Made by a program: the position numbers and the translations under genes. From an uncultured Burkholderiales bacterium (GTDB lineage: Bacteria; Pseudomonadota; Gammaproteobacteria; Burkholderiales; Thiobacillaceae), in assembly GCA_937925755.1 (NCBI GenBank), contig CALAMX010000061.1, positions 1 through 10,678 on the forward strand: DNA of 10,678 bases, given 5' to 3'. The notes beneath the pieces are model-generated. The model searched no databases and had not been told where the DNA came from. It saw only the letters and a program-made list of their open reading frames with translations. Below are positions 1-6,724 of this stretch, in pieces (position 1 is the stretch's first letter; every line of letters starts with the position of its first letter).

Positions 1-996
1 GTAAGCTGGACGCAAGTCCCACTGCTACAGGGCACGCTGCTGCTATTGTCCCTGGCCGCCTTGCTGTCCGTGGCAGAGATGCCCCTGTCGCTCTATCGCC
101 AGTTCCGTATCGAGGCTCGCTTCGGCTTCAACCGCCAGGGACTTAGCGGGTTCTTCGGCGACTGGCTCAAGCAGTCGCTCCTGGCCCTGCTCCTGGGTGG
201 CCCGCTGATCTTGCTAGTGCTGTGGCTGATGCAGGCCATGGGCGAGTCCTGGTGGTTGTGGGTATGGCTCGCCTGGGCGGGTTTCAACCTGCTGATGCTG
301 GCGATCTATCCCACCCTGATTGCTCCGCTCTTCAACAAGTTCACCCCGCTGGCCGACGCCGTCCTCAGACGGCGTATCGAAACGCTGCTTGCGCGCACTG
401 GCTTCAAATCCGACGGGATCTTCGTGATGGACGGCTCGCGCCGCTCCAGCCACGGCAACGCCTACTTTACCGGCCTGGGGCGCTCGAAGCGCATCGTTTT
501 TTTTGACACCCTGCTCTCCCAGCTCACCCCCGAGCAGACCGAAGCAGTGCTGGCGCACGAGCTGGGCCACTTCAAACGGCACCACGTGGCCAAGCGCATC
601 GCCTTCATGTTCGGAGTGAGCTTCGCCCTGCTGTGGGTGTTGGCCTGGCTCAAGGAATCGGCCTGGTTCTATCAGGGGCTGAACGTGGCGGCACAGACGG
701 ATGCCGTCGCCCTGGCCCTGTTTTTCCTGGTACTGCCGGTGTTTCTGTTCCCCTTGACGCCGTTGGTGAGCCTCTATTCGCGCAAACACGAGTTCGAAGC
801 CGACGCCTTCGCCGCCGAGCATAGCCACCCCGCGCATCTGATCGGTGCGCTGATACGGCTCTACCGTGACAATGCCGCCACACTCACGCCCGACCCGATT
901 TACTCCATTTTCTACGACAGCCATCCCAAGGCGACGGAACGCATCGCCCGTCTGGCCAATCACAACCCCATGACTGCGCTGCCCGTGCACGCCTGA
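1..996 (+). CDS. M48 family metallopeptidase, Ste24/CAAX-protease type (5' end outside window)
   Basis: This is an integral-membrane zinc endopeptidase of family M48. The reading frame is open from base 1, so the N-terminus is missing; about 331 residues remain, against roughly 415 for typical bacterial Ste24-like proteins. The zinc motif HELGH is encoded at 556-570, and the third zinc ligand lies in HEFEAD at 787-804; both are intact. Hydrophobic stretches occur near LLALLLGGPLILLVLWLM, in the segment around WLAWAGFNLLMLAIYPTL, and in two more segments on either side of residue 230, as expected for a multi-pass enzyme with a cytoplasm-facing or intramembrane chamber. Bacteria lack CAAX prenylation, so the substrate is unknown; related M48 proteins act in membrane-protein quality control. 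A TTG at 46 is in frame but is not the real start, because coding sequence continues upstream. The next gene starts 141 nt after the stop. Confidence 0.93.
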   Translation, partial: VSWTQVPLLQGTLLLLSLAALLSVAEMPLSLYRQFRIEARFGFNRQGLSGFFGDWLKQSLLALLLGGPLILLVLWLMQAMGESWWLWVWLAWAGFNLLMLAIYPTLIAPLFNKFTPLADAVLRRRIETLLARTGFKSDGIFVMDGSRRSSHGNAYFTGLGRSKRIVFFDTLLSQLTPEQTEAVLAHELGHFKRHHVAKRIAFMFGVSFALLWVLAWLKESAWFYQGLNVAAQTDAVALALFFLVLPVFLFPLTPLVSLYSRKHEFEADAFAAEHSHPAHLIGALIRLYRDNAATLTPDPIYSIFYDSHPKATERIARLANHNPMTALPVHA

Positions 997-1097
997 ACGA
1001 TGCTGCCGGACTCGCCCATCCCCTTCCCCCGAGCAGGCAAGCACAACACACCGGTACAAACTCACGCGCTACCCTGCCCCCTGAGGGATGTTTTCAC

Positions 1098-1114
1098 GAT
1101 CGGCCACGCCGATC
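1098..1114 (+). other. Perfect 7-bp hairpin ahead of cytochrome c gene
   Basis: The arms GATCGGC and GCCGATC enclose the loop CAC. The hairpin lies in the 141-nt gap between the protease and the cytochrome c gene, about 11 nt before that gene's GAGGAGG ribosome-binding site. No T-run follows, so it is not a classic intrinsic terminator. It could be a mRNA-processing or stabilising stem, or chance in GC-rich DNA. I saw no clear sigma-70 promoter in the rest of the gap. Confidence 0.35.
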
Positions 1115-1137
1115 TTCATCGTCACGAGGAGGAAGAC

Positions 1138-1446
1138 ATGAAAGCCCCGTTGTTGATCCTGGCCTTAAGCACCCTACCCCTGAGCGTATCCGCCAACCCT
1201 TTCGCCAAAGGGGATGTCATGGCGGGTGAGAAACTGCACAAGGAACTTTGCCAGTCCTGCCATGCCAAGCGCTTCGGCGGCGACGGCTCGAGGATCTACA
1301 CGCGGGCCGACCGACGGGTGAAGAATGCCGAAGGGCTCAAGCAACAGATCGCCACTTGTAATAGCATGCTCGGTACCCAGCTCTTCCCGGAAGACGAGGT
1401 GAATCTGGGCGCCTACCTGAACACTCGCTACTACAAATTCAAATGA
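1138..1446 (+). CDS. Small periplasmic mono-heme cytochrome c
   Basis: The 102-aa protein has a cleavable signal peptide (residues 1 to about 19, MKAPLLILALSTLPLSVSA) and one heme c site, C38-Q-S-C41-H42. Met77, in the context CNSML, is the best candidate for the distal heme ligand. An additional Cys74 precedes it, which is unusual for class I cytochromes. The C-terminal part, with YTR near residue 54 and LNTRYYKF at the end, resembles from memory a family of short cytochromes seen in sulfur-oxidising and related Gammaproteobacteria. Its role is presumably periplasmic electron transfer; the partner is unknown. The start is set by a strong GAGGAGG ribosome-binding site just upstream and by the signal peptide; an in-frame upstream extension to about 1000 is unlikely to be translated. 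The next gene begins 10 nt after the stop, suggesting an operon with the pterin dehydratase and rsgA. Confidence 0.88.
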   Translation: MKAPLLILALSTLPLSVSANPFAKGDVMAGEKLHKELCQSCHAKRFGGDGSRIYTRADRRVKNAEGLKQQIATCNSMLGTQLFPEDEVNLGAYLNTRYYKFK

Positions 1447-1456
1447 GGAGGGCCAG

Positions 1457-1795
1457 ATGAATACACGGTCGGCCGAGCTGGCAAAAGGCCGCTGCCAGCC
1501 CTGCGAAGGCGGCAGCTCGCTGACACAGACAGAGATCGACTTGCTATTGCCCCAACTCGATGGCTGGTCGGTGGTCGCTGGGGTGCTATGCAAGGAATTC
1601 CGCTTCGACAACCACTATCAGACCCTGGCCTTCGTCAACGCCTTGGCCTGGATCTCCCACCGCGAGGACCACCACCCCGAGCTGACAGTGGGCTACGACA
1701 CCTGCCGGGTCTCTTACGTCACCCACGCCGTCAAAGGTCTTTCACGCAATGACTTCATTTGCGCCGCCAAGGTCGATGCCCTTTTCGATCTCTGA
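1457..1795 (+). CDS. phhB: Pterin-4a-carbinolamine dehydratase (PCD/DCoH family)
   Basis: The enzyme dehydrates 4a-hydroxytetrahydropterin, the by-product of pterin-dependent aromatic hydroxylases, so that the cofactor can be recycled; it is cytosolic. The 112-aa sequence carries the family signature: H72-H73-P74-E-L, then 17 residues after H73 the third histidine H90 (YVTH), followed by KGLSRND. The histidines are the known active-site residues of the family. The N-terminal C-x-x-C with following GG (residues 13-18) is also common in bacterial members. A GAGGAGGG ribosome-binding site overlaps the end of the cytochrome gene. No phenylalanine hydroxylase gene lies in the window, so the physiological pterin substrate here is open; some PCD homologues are thought to have other roles, for example in molybdopterin metabolism. 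Family assignment is secure; the symbol is by homology. Confidence 0.93.
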   Translation: MNTRSAELAKGRCQPCEGGSSLTQTEIDLLLPQLDGWSVVAGVLCKEFRFDNHYQTLAFVNALAWISHREDHHPELTVGYDTCRVSYVTHAVKGLSRNDFICAAKVDALFDL

Positions 1796-1819
1796 CCTGC
1801 CCGCCTGCTGCACAGGCCC

Positions 1820-2704
1820 GTGCTGCCCGTGACCGAGCGGCTGGGTCGTGTGATCGCCGTCTACGGCCGGCGCTACCGCGTGGCTGTCGACGGTCGCGAA
1901 CTGGACTGCGTCACCCGCGGCAAAAAGGGTGGCGTGGCCTGCAACGACCGTGTCGCCGTGCGCGAGACCGGCACCGACAGCGGGGTCATCGAGCGCGTCC
2001 TGCCGCGCGACAACCTGCTGTGGCGCTCGGACGAGCACCGTGCCAAGCTGCTGGCCGCCAATGTCGACCAGGTGCTGGTGGTCACGGCCGCGATTCCGAC
2101 CCCGCGTGCGCAGTTGCTGGACCGTAGCTTGGTGGCAGCGGAAGCGGCCGGGATCCGCGCGCTGATCATCGTCAACAAGTCCGACCTGCCCGAAACCGCC
2201 GCCTATATCCAGCGGCTCAACCCCTATCGCGAGCTGGGCTACCCCCTCATCCCAATCTCCGCGCGGATGGATGTGAGCCCGCTCAAGCCCTGGCTTGCCG
2301 ATCGCGTCTCGGTCCTGGTCGGTGCCTCAGGCATGGGTAAGAGCACCCTGGTCAATGCCCTAGTGCCGCAGGCGCAGGCCGCCACCGCCGAGACCTCAGA
2401 GGCCCTGGATGCCGGCCGCCACACGACGACGCATACCCAACTCTATCGCCTGCCTGGGGGCGGCGAACTCATCGATTCACCCGGTATGCAGGAATTCGGG
2501 CTACGTCATCTCCGCCTGGACGAGATCCAAGCGGCGTTTCCAGAATACCGCCGCCTGGCGGGGCAGTGCCGCTTCCACGACTGCCGTCATCTGCAGGAGC
2601 CCGGCTGCGCCGTGCGTGCCGCCGTCGAGTCGGGAGAGATCATGCGTGAACGCTGGTGGGTGTATCAGGATATTCTGCGGGAGAACGCCCAAATCGGCCA
2701 CTGA
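1820..2704 (+). CDS. rsgA: Small ribosomal subunit biogenesis GTPase RsgA
   Basis: RsgA (YjeQ/YloQ) is a circularly permuted GTPase that binds the 30S subunit late in assembly and checks or releases it on GTP hydrolysis. The 294-aa sequence shows the permuted order: an N-terminal OB-fold (about residues 5-70), then G4 NKSDL (nt 2176-2190), then G1 GASGMGKSTL (nt 2321-2350), then G3 DSPGMQEFGL. The C-terminal zinc knuckle has cysteines and a histidine in the spacing C-x4-C-x-H-x5-C (around nt 2567-2610). The start is GTG at 1820; a second in-frame GTG at 1829 is possible. An in-frame stop at 1793, which is the stop of the upstream gene, limits any extension. It lies 24 nt after the pterin dehydratase. 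In many Gammaproteobacteria rsgA sits beside orn; here the cytochrome and pterin genes take that place. Confidence 0.97.
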   Translation: MLPVTERLGRVIAVYGRRYRVAVDGRELDCVTRGKKGGVACNDRVAVRETGTDSGVIERVLPRDNLLWRSDEHRAKLLAANVDQVLVVTAAIPTPRAQLLDRSLVAAEAAGIRALIIVNKSDLPETAAYIQRLNPYRELGYPLIPISARMDVSPLKPWLADRVSVLVGASGMGKSTLVNALVPQAQAATAETSEALDAGRHTTTHTQLYRLPGGGELIDSPGMQEFGLRHLRLDEIQAAFPEYRRLAGQCRFHDCRHLQEPGCAVRAAVESGEIMRERWWVYQDILRENAQIGH

Positions 2705-2768
2705 GCACCTGGCCAAGTCTGCACCGGTATACTAGATTGAGTTCATCGACCATCTTGCTGGAAGCCCG

Positions 2769-3266
2769 ATGTCCCCACGGATCCTGCTGGTGTTGTTGCT
2801 TGCGGCCGTCAGCCTCGCCAGGGCCGAGGCCCGCTTCGTACAGACCCCTTACGCCTCGCCCAAGGTGGTCCTGGACATCTATCTCGACGACCCCGCCAAG
2901 CTGGGCTCGGCTCTGTACTGGCTGCGCGGCATCCTCCTGCCTCTGTCGTCGCCGCCCTATCACTATGATCCAGAGACCATCAAGGTGGTGATGCACGGTA
3001 CCGAGCTCGTCACGCTGGCCAAGAAGAACGAGGCGAAATACAACGAGGTCGTGGCGCGCATGCGCTACTACGCCGACATGGGTATCGAGTTCAAGGTCTG
3101 TGGCCTCGCGCTGGAGGACTATGGCTATACGCCCAAGGACCTGCAGGACTTCGTCCAGGTCGTCCCCTCGGCGATGACCGAACTGATCCACTGGCAGAAC
3201 CAGGGCTATGCCCTGATCACGCCGCAGATCCTCGACAAGAAGTTCAACATCGAGGACATCCGTTAG
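2769..3266 (+). CDS. DsrE/DsrF-family protein with signal peptide
   Basis: The 165-aa protein has an N-terminal hydrophobic signal (residues 1 to about 19, ending ARA), so it is probably exported to the periplasm. The rest resembles the DsrE-like fold: a beta strand KVVLDIYLDD, a helix with LGSALYWLRG, the strand IKVVMHG, then the helix-strand unit with MGIEFKVCG. The single cysteine, C111, sits where members of the family often have a conserved Cys. DsrE and TusD proteins carry sulfur as persulfide on a Cys in cytoplasmic relays; secreted relatives are common but largely uncharacterised. It has a GGAAG ribosome-binding site and lies 64 nt after rsgA. A TATACT hexamer at 2728 may be part of its own promoter, without a good -35. 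Sulfur handling is an inference from the fold and the cysteine. Confidence 0.8.
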   Translation: MSPRILLVLLLAAVSLARAEARFVQTPYASPKVVLDIYLDDPAKLGSALYWLRGILLPLSSPPYHYDPETIKVVMHGTELVTLAKKNEAKYNEVVARMRYYADMGIEFKVCGLALEDYGYTPKDLQDFVQVVPSAMTELIHWQNQGYALITPQILDKKFNIEDIR

Positions 3267-3285
3267 TTCGGAGCCACTCGTCCTG

Positions 3286-3315
3286 CGGCCGTCACGACAA
3301 AAGTCGCGACGGCCG
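3286..3315. terminator. Long stem-loop between convergent genes
   Basis: A 13-bp stem (CGGCCGTCACGAC against GTCGCGACGGCCG) closes the loop AAAA. Read on the + strand it has one A-C mismatch; read on the - strand the same position is a G-U pair, so the - strand RNA hairpin is unbroken and has a UUUU loop. It lies 20 nt after the DsrE-like gene and 43 nt beyond the end of the CBS gene, the right place for a shared bidirectional terminator. No T-run follows on either strand, so termination by this stem alone is not certain. Confidence 0.5.
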
Positions 3316-3357
3316 TCGCGCCGAAACGACACTCCCACAAACTTCGCGTAGGGAACC

Positions 3358-3795
3358 TTACTCCGGCCAATTACGGATGTAGCGCTTGAGTAAGGTGTTC
3401 TCGAAATTCGCCTGCTTCAGGCAGGCCTTGGCCACGTCGTGGAAGGAAATGATGCCGACGAGCCGGTTGTCCTCCATCACCACCAGATGGCTTAGCCGGC
3501 TCTTGGTCAGCACGTCACGGGCATAGTCCACACTGTCGTCGGGGCTGCACAACAGGGGTTCCTTCTCCATCAGCTCGCTCACCCGCACGTCCGCCAGAGA
3601 GCAACCACGCGCGTGCATACCGCGCAGGATGTCGCGCTCGGTGATCAAGCCGACCATCTTGCCTTCGTGCATCACCATCAAGGAACCGATGTCTTTCTCG
3701 ACCATGCGCTTGACTGCTTCGGACACCGGGGCCTCCGGCTCGATGCCATAGATCTCGCTGCCAGACTTCACGGACAACACATCGCGTACGAACAT
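3358..3795 (-). CDS. Two-CBS-domain protein
   Basis: The 145-aa cytosolic protein consists almost entirely of a CBS-domain pair. CBS1 covers about residues 8-62 (APVSEAVKRMVEKDIGSLMV ... VGLITERDILRGM) and CBS2 about 72-130 (SPDDSVDYARDVL ... SRLSHLVVMEDNRLVGIIS). Such Bateman modules bind adenine nucleotides (AMP, ATP, SAM and similar) and usually sense energy or redox state. There is no attached enzyme or transporter domain, so it would act as a stand-alone regulator on an unknown partner. The start ATG at 3795 is preceded by a GGAGG ribosome-binding site. It lies 24 nt after the DJ-1-like gene and is the last gene of the - strand group. Confidence 0.9.
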   Translation of the reverse strand: MFVRDVLSVKSGSEIYGIEPEAPVSEAVKRMVEKDIGSLMVMHEGKMVGLITERDILRGMHARGCSLADVRVSELMEKEPLLCSPDDSVDYARDVLTKSRLSHLVVMEDNRLVGIISFHDVAKACLKQANFENTLLKRYIRNWPE

Positions 3796-3819
3796 GGCAA
3801 ACCTCCGGGATGAATCGTT

Positions 3820-4371
3820 TCAGGCGCGCACCAAGGCAGTCTCGACCTCATCGCGTTTGGCCTTACCGGCCAGCAGCTCGACCAAGCTCAAGGCGAAGTC
3901 CACGGCGGTGCCCGGCCCGCGCGAGGTCACCACCTTGCCATCGACCACGACCGGCTCGCCGACATAGTGCGCGCCGGGTATGGGCAGCTTGTCCACCATG
4001 CCGGGATAACCGGTGATCCGCCGGCCGTCCAGCAATCCGGCCGCGGCCAGCGCCATGGGGGCGGCACAGATGGCCGCCGTATAGCGGCCCCCCGCAGCGT
4101 GGCGTTTGAGCAGGGCCTGGATACGTGCATCGTTCTTCAGGTGTTCCGAGCCCGGCATGCCGCCGGGCAACACGATCATGTCGAACTCACGTGTCAGCAC
4201 CGCATCTAGATCCGCATCGGGCTGCACGCGCATGCCGCGGCTGCCCTGGACGAGGCCCGGGATGAGGCCGGCAGTAATGACTTCGATGCCGGCGCGGCGC
4301 AGGATATCGACGATGGTGGTGGCCTCCAGGTCCTCGAAGCCCGGGGCTAGGGGTACCAGTACGCTAGGCAT
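3820..4371 (-). CDS. DJ-1/YajL-type protein (DJ-1/PfpI superfamily)
   Basis: The 183-aa protein is close to the DJ-1/YajL branch of the superfamily. It has the early GFEDLE motif (residues 11-16) whose glutamate contacts the reactive cysteine, the nucleophile elbow AICAAP with Cys102, and the TSRGPGTA segment also typical of YajL. Family members respond to oxidative stress and have been described as chaperones and as glyoxalase/deglycase-type enzymes acting on methylglyoxal adducts; the in vivo activity is debated. The start at 4371 is chosen because an AGGAG ribosome-binding site lies just upstream and the protein then begins MPSVLVPLAPGFE, like its homologues; a longer frame reaches 4458 but runs through the upstream gene. 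The start overlaps the end of the flavoprotein gene by 8 nt, implying coupled translation. Confidence 0.92.
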   Translation of the reverse strand: MPSVLVPLAPGFEDLEATTIVDILRRAGIEVITAGLIPGLVQGSRGMRVQPDADLDAVLTREFDMIVLPGGMPGSEHLKNDARIQALLKRHAAGGRYTAAICAAPMALAAAGLLDGRRITGYPGMVDKLPIPGAHYVGEPVVVDGKVVTSRGPGTAVDFALSLVELLAGKAKRDEVETALVRA

Positions 4372-5593
4372 GGTGCTTCTCCTTATGCTCGTGGGTCTTA
4401 AGCAGGCGCAGCGCCTCGCGGGTCGAGCGGTCGGCGCAGTCACCGATGGAAAGACCATGGAAATAGTTGCCGGTGAGGAAGACCGTCTTGCCGCTGATGA
4501 GCGCGTCGATCTCCGCCATCAGAGCGACGTGCTCCACTTTGGGCGCAGGCAGACGGTTCTGAACCTCACGCCAGGCGGCGATGTCGTCGGGCCGTATGCC
4601 TAGGACCGCGCAGATGCGCTCGAGTTTGCTGTCGGTGTCGAGACGCCGCGGGCGAAAGTGGAAAGTGAAACCGCGTAGCCGCGGATGCGGCAGGGGGTCG
4701 CGGCTGACCACCGAATAGAAGGCGTCGTCCACCCCGATGAGGCCGGCGACTTCGGGCAGGCGTACGCGCTGCGCCGGGACGACGACCGCCATCGACTCGA
4801 TCTCGGCCATGGGTATGGTACTGAGCCGCGTGGCGATCTCTGGATGCGCCTGAATCAACAGGTGCGCTGCAACATCGGCGGACGTGGCAACCGCCAGATA
4901 ACGGCATCGCAGCCGCCTGCTGTCGGTCGTCAGCTCATAGCCATCGGCGACCCGCTTGACGCTGGTGACTGCAGCCCCGCTGCTGACCTCGAAGGGGGCG
5001 CCCTCGGCGATGGCCTCGGCGAGGCCCTGCAGGCCGCTCACCCAGGTGTATTTGCGCGGCGCCGACTTCATGCGCGGCTTGCGCCGAAACAGCCATTGTG
5101 CCGGGAAACCGTCGGCCGGCTGAGACAGCACGGCGGCAAACGCAGGCGAGAGTAGACGCGCGTAATTGCCCCGGCCGAACAGGGCGCCATAGTATTCGGC
5201 GAGGCTCGCCGCCGTTTTGCGGGCGCGCGCCAGCCCGATCGGCAGGTTGAGCAACAGCTCGAACCAATTCAACCGGGCGAGTGGCGATTGCAGCCGCGTG
5301 CCGTCGAGGTAACGGTAGCCCAGTTTGCGCCGCTCGACCAAGTCGTCGAGCCCTCGGCGCTCCTGCAGGAGCTGTAACAGGTTTTTGTAGGAATTGTAGG
5401 CGGTGTGGGCCCCCAACTCGACCCAAAAGCCCGGCTCTACCCGCCAGGTATGCAGACAGCCGCCCAACCGCTGTTCCTTTTCCAGCACGAGGCTGGAGAG
5501 TCGGTTCCCGTAAGCTGCCCGCGCCGCCAGGGTGAGTCCGCTGATGCCGCCACCGACGATGATGAGGTCGTACTGGTCCATAGGGCGAAACAT
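4364..5593 (-). CDS. FAD-dependent protoporphyrinogen-oxidase-like (HemY/amine-oxidase family) protein
   Basis: From the chosen start the protein has 409 aa. It opens with an FAD/NAD Rossmann motif, YDLIIVGGGISGLTLAARAA (about residues 8-27), with the following acid EKE near 38-40 and a GGCLHTW segment that matches the usual GGR-x-x-T position but has Cys for Arg. The C-terminal FLTGNYFHGLSIGDCADR is the second FAD contact; in HemY-type protoporphyrinogen oxidases the corresponding stretch is a G-x-G/S-[IL]-x-D-C motif. I infer oxidation of protoporphyrinogen IX or a related substrate; a generic flavin amine oxidase is the alternative. It is shorter than classical HemY (about 450-480 aa). ATG 5593 has a GAGGG ribosome-binding site; ATG 5581 and a GTG at 5629 that overlaps the hslR stop (GTGA) are alternatives. 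It lies between hslR and the DJ-1-like gene. Confidence 0.82.
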   Translation of the reverse strand: MFRPMDQYDLIIVGGGISGLTLAARAAYGNRLSSLVLEKEQRLGGCLHTWRVEPGFWVELGAHTAYNSYKNLLQLLQERRGLDDLVERRKLGYRYLDGTRLQSPLARLNWFELLLNLPIGLARARKTAASLAEYYGALFGRGNYARLLSPAFAAVLSQPADGFPAQWLFRRKPRMKSAPRKYTWVSGLQGLAEAIAEGAPFEVSSGAAVTSVKRVADGYELTTDSRRLRCRYLAVATSADVAAHLLIQAHPEIATRLSTIPMAEIESMAVVVPAQRVRLPEVAGLIGVDDAFYSVVSRDPLPHPRLRGFTFHFRPRRLDTDSKLERICAVLGIRPDDIAAWREVQNRLPAPKVEHVALMAEIDALISGKTVFLTGNYFHGLSIGDCADRSTREALRLLKTHEHKEKHHA

Positions 5594-5625
5594 AGCCGCC
5601 CTCTGCCGCCCTGACAATTGGCGGC

Positions 5626-6024
5626 TCACTCATTTTGGGTGAAGCGGTGGATTTGGCGTCGCGCCCGCTTGGTGGGGCGGCCTTTGAGATCGGCTCCCGG
5701 GCTCGCTTGCAGGCGCCGTTCGGCCACCTGTTGCTGGCGCTTGACGCGGCTCGCCTCGTCCTCGACATAGAGCTCGCGTGCTACACTGGCCGGCCCGCGC
5801 CGATCGCTGAGCGCCAGGACGGTGATGTCCCAGGCATAGCTGCCGATGTGGATGAGGAGACGGTCGCCCGGTTTCAGTTCCTTGGAAGGCTTGGTCCGGG
5901 CACCGTTGAGTTTGACCTTGCCACCCTCGACGGCCTGGGTGGCAAGACTACGCGTCTTGAAGAAGCGCGCGGCCCACAGCCATTTGTCGAGTCGCACGCG
6001 CCCGGGCGACGCGGGCTCGGTCAT
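5626..6024 (-). CDS. hslR: Hsp15-like S4-domain RNA-binding protein
   Basis: The 132-aa protein matches E. coli Hsp15 (133 aa) in length and layout. The S4 RNA-binding domain starts at once with VRLDKWLWAARFFKTRSLA (about residues 10-28) and continues through GGKVKLNGARTKPSKELKPGD. A basic, lysine- and arginine-rich tail (RPTKRARRQ) follows. Hsp15 is a heat-shock protein that recognises 50S subunits carrying stalled nascent-chain tRNA and helps recycle them. The ATG at 6024 is chosen because the S4 core then begins at the same distance as in Hsp15; the frame stays open to 6096, but that extension is arginine-rich, hairpin-forming and not family-like. The ribosome-binding site is weak. It heads the operon with the flavoprotein gene, whose start region abuts or overlaps this stop. 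Confidence 0.92.
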   Translation of the reverse strand: MTEPASPGRVRLDKWLWAARFFKTRSLATQAVEGGKVKLNGARTKPSKELKPGDRLLIHIGSYAWDITVLALSDRRGPASVARELYVEDEASRVKRQQQVAERRLQASPGADLKGRPTKRARRQIHRFTQNE

Positions 6025-6077
6025 GCAACGAAACGTAGGGCCGAGATTGGGGCTTCGCCCATGGTGCCTACGCCGCC

Positions 6078-6097
6078 GATGCGGCAGAGGCCGCACC
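6078..6097 (-). other. Hairpin between cytochrome c and hslR
   Basis: On the - strand GGTGCGGC pairs with GCCGCATC (8 bp including one G-U pair) around the loop CTCT. It lies in the 99-nt gap after the cytochrome c stop and before hslR. No U-run follows. It may separate the two transcription units, but it could be chance in GC-rich DNA. Confidence 0.3.
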
Positions 6098-6123
6098 GGG
6101 GCGTACTACGGGGCTGCCGCCGA

Positions 6124-6486
6124 TTACTTGGCCGAGGCTGGCTCCTCGTCATCACCCTTGATGGTGACGAAGGGGATCATGACCGGCTGCTTGAGGGACT
6201 GGTAGAAGGCTGCGATATCTTCGACATCCTTGTCGGTGAGCGGCATGACCGCGAGGTTCATGATCGGGTGCAGGATCTTGCCGGTGCGATACTTGTTGGT
6301 CTTGACCGTCAGCTTGTCGGCATTGCGGCCGGCCAACTGGTAGGTATAGAAGATGCCGGGGTAGCCGGTGGTGCCATGGCAGATGATGCAGGCACCGGCC
6401 TTTTGTTGCCCGGCAACCGGGTCACCGGCGAAGACAGGACTGCCGAGCGCGATGGCCAAGGTAGACAGTAGCAAGGTTTTCTTCAT
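6124..6486 (-). CDS. Periplasmic mono-heme cytochrome c (class I, c553-like)
   Basis: The 120-aa precursor has a signal peptide (MKKTLLLSTLAIALGSPVFA, likely cut after Ala20), then the heme site C33-I-I-C36-H37. The C-terminal helix reads LTDKDVEDIAAFYQSL, the usual class I pattern, and Met76 (in HPIMNLA) is the expected distal ligand, with Met81 as alternative. Mature size is about 100 residues, close to cytochrome c553-type electron carriers and to the repeats of cytochrome c4. A hydrophobic, then charged tail (PVMIPFVTIKGDDEEPASAK) follows the core. It probably shuttles electrons in the periplasm, perhaps to a terminal oxidase or from a dehydrogenase; nothing nearby names the partner. The start has a clear AAGGAG ribosome-binding site. 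It is divergent from the lipoprotein gene and separated from hslR by 99 nt. Confidence 0.92.
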   Translation of the reverse strand: MKKTLLLSTLAIALGSPVFAGDPVAGQQKAGACIICHGTTGYPGIFYTYQLAGRNADKLTVKTNKYRTGKILHPIMNLAVMPLTDKDVEDIAAFYQSLKQPVMIPFVTIKGDDEEPASAK

Positions 6487-6530
6487 GGTGTACTCCTTGG
6501 AGAAGGTTGGTAGGGTCGGGGGAAAAGAGG

Positions 6531-6559
6531 TTGATATCGTGTGGCTTACGTCATCTAAT
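6531..6559 (+). promoter_or_regulatory. Sigma-70-type promoter for lipoprotein gene
   Basis: TTGATA (6531-6536) and TCTAAT (6554-6559) each match the consensus at five of six positions and are exactly 17 bp apart. Transcription would begin near 6566, which places any start codon of the lipoprotein downstream of that point and argues against the GTG at 6539. Confidence 0.6.
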
Positions 6560-6574
6560 CAGCATATTCTGATT
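6557..6574. promoter_or_regulatory. 18-bp near-palindrome, candidate operator
   Basis: AATCAG and CTGATT form perfect 6-bp inverted arms around CATATT; the whole 18 bp is symmetric except for one base pair. It overlaps the -10 and the predicted start point of the + strand promoter, a position suited to a repressor, and lies in the divergent gap upstream of the cytochrome c gene. I cannot assign it to a known regulator; the arms do not fit a canonical FNR box. Confidence 0.4.
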
Positions 6575-6724
6575 TTACAGAAAGCTCGACGGGATGGCCC
6601 GAATCCCCCTGATCGTGACCCATCGCTTTTCGATCTATCTGCATGGAAGCAACAACATGCTGCACCCCCCCTCTCGGTCGCTTGGGCTGCGGTCTGCCCT
6701 AGGAACCCGACCACGAGACAAGGC

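Noticed and set aside
214..1065. 283-codon open frame opposite the M48 protease
   Set aside because: Low-complexity Gly/Gln/Arg/His-rich translation without motifs; the + strand has the intact zinc protease.
2728..2733. TATACT as a -10 box for the DsrE-like gene
   Set aside because: No recognisable -35 at 16-18 bp and no TGn extension; not enough to list as a promoter.
5635..6471. 278-codon + strand frame across hslR and the cytochrome c gene
   Set aside because: It is antisense to two well-supported genes and crosses their intergenic gap; no family features.
6539..6541. GTG as start of the lipoprotein
   Set aside because: It lies between the -35 and -10 elements, ahead of the predicted transcription start, and would put 85 residues before the lipobox cysteine.
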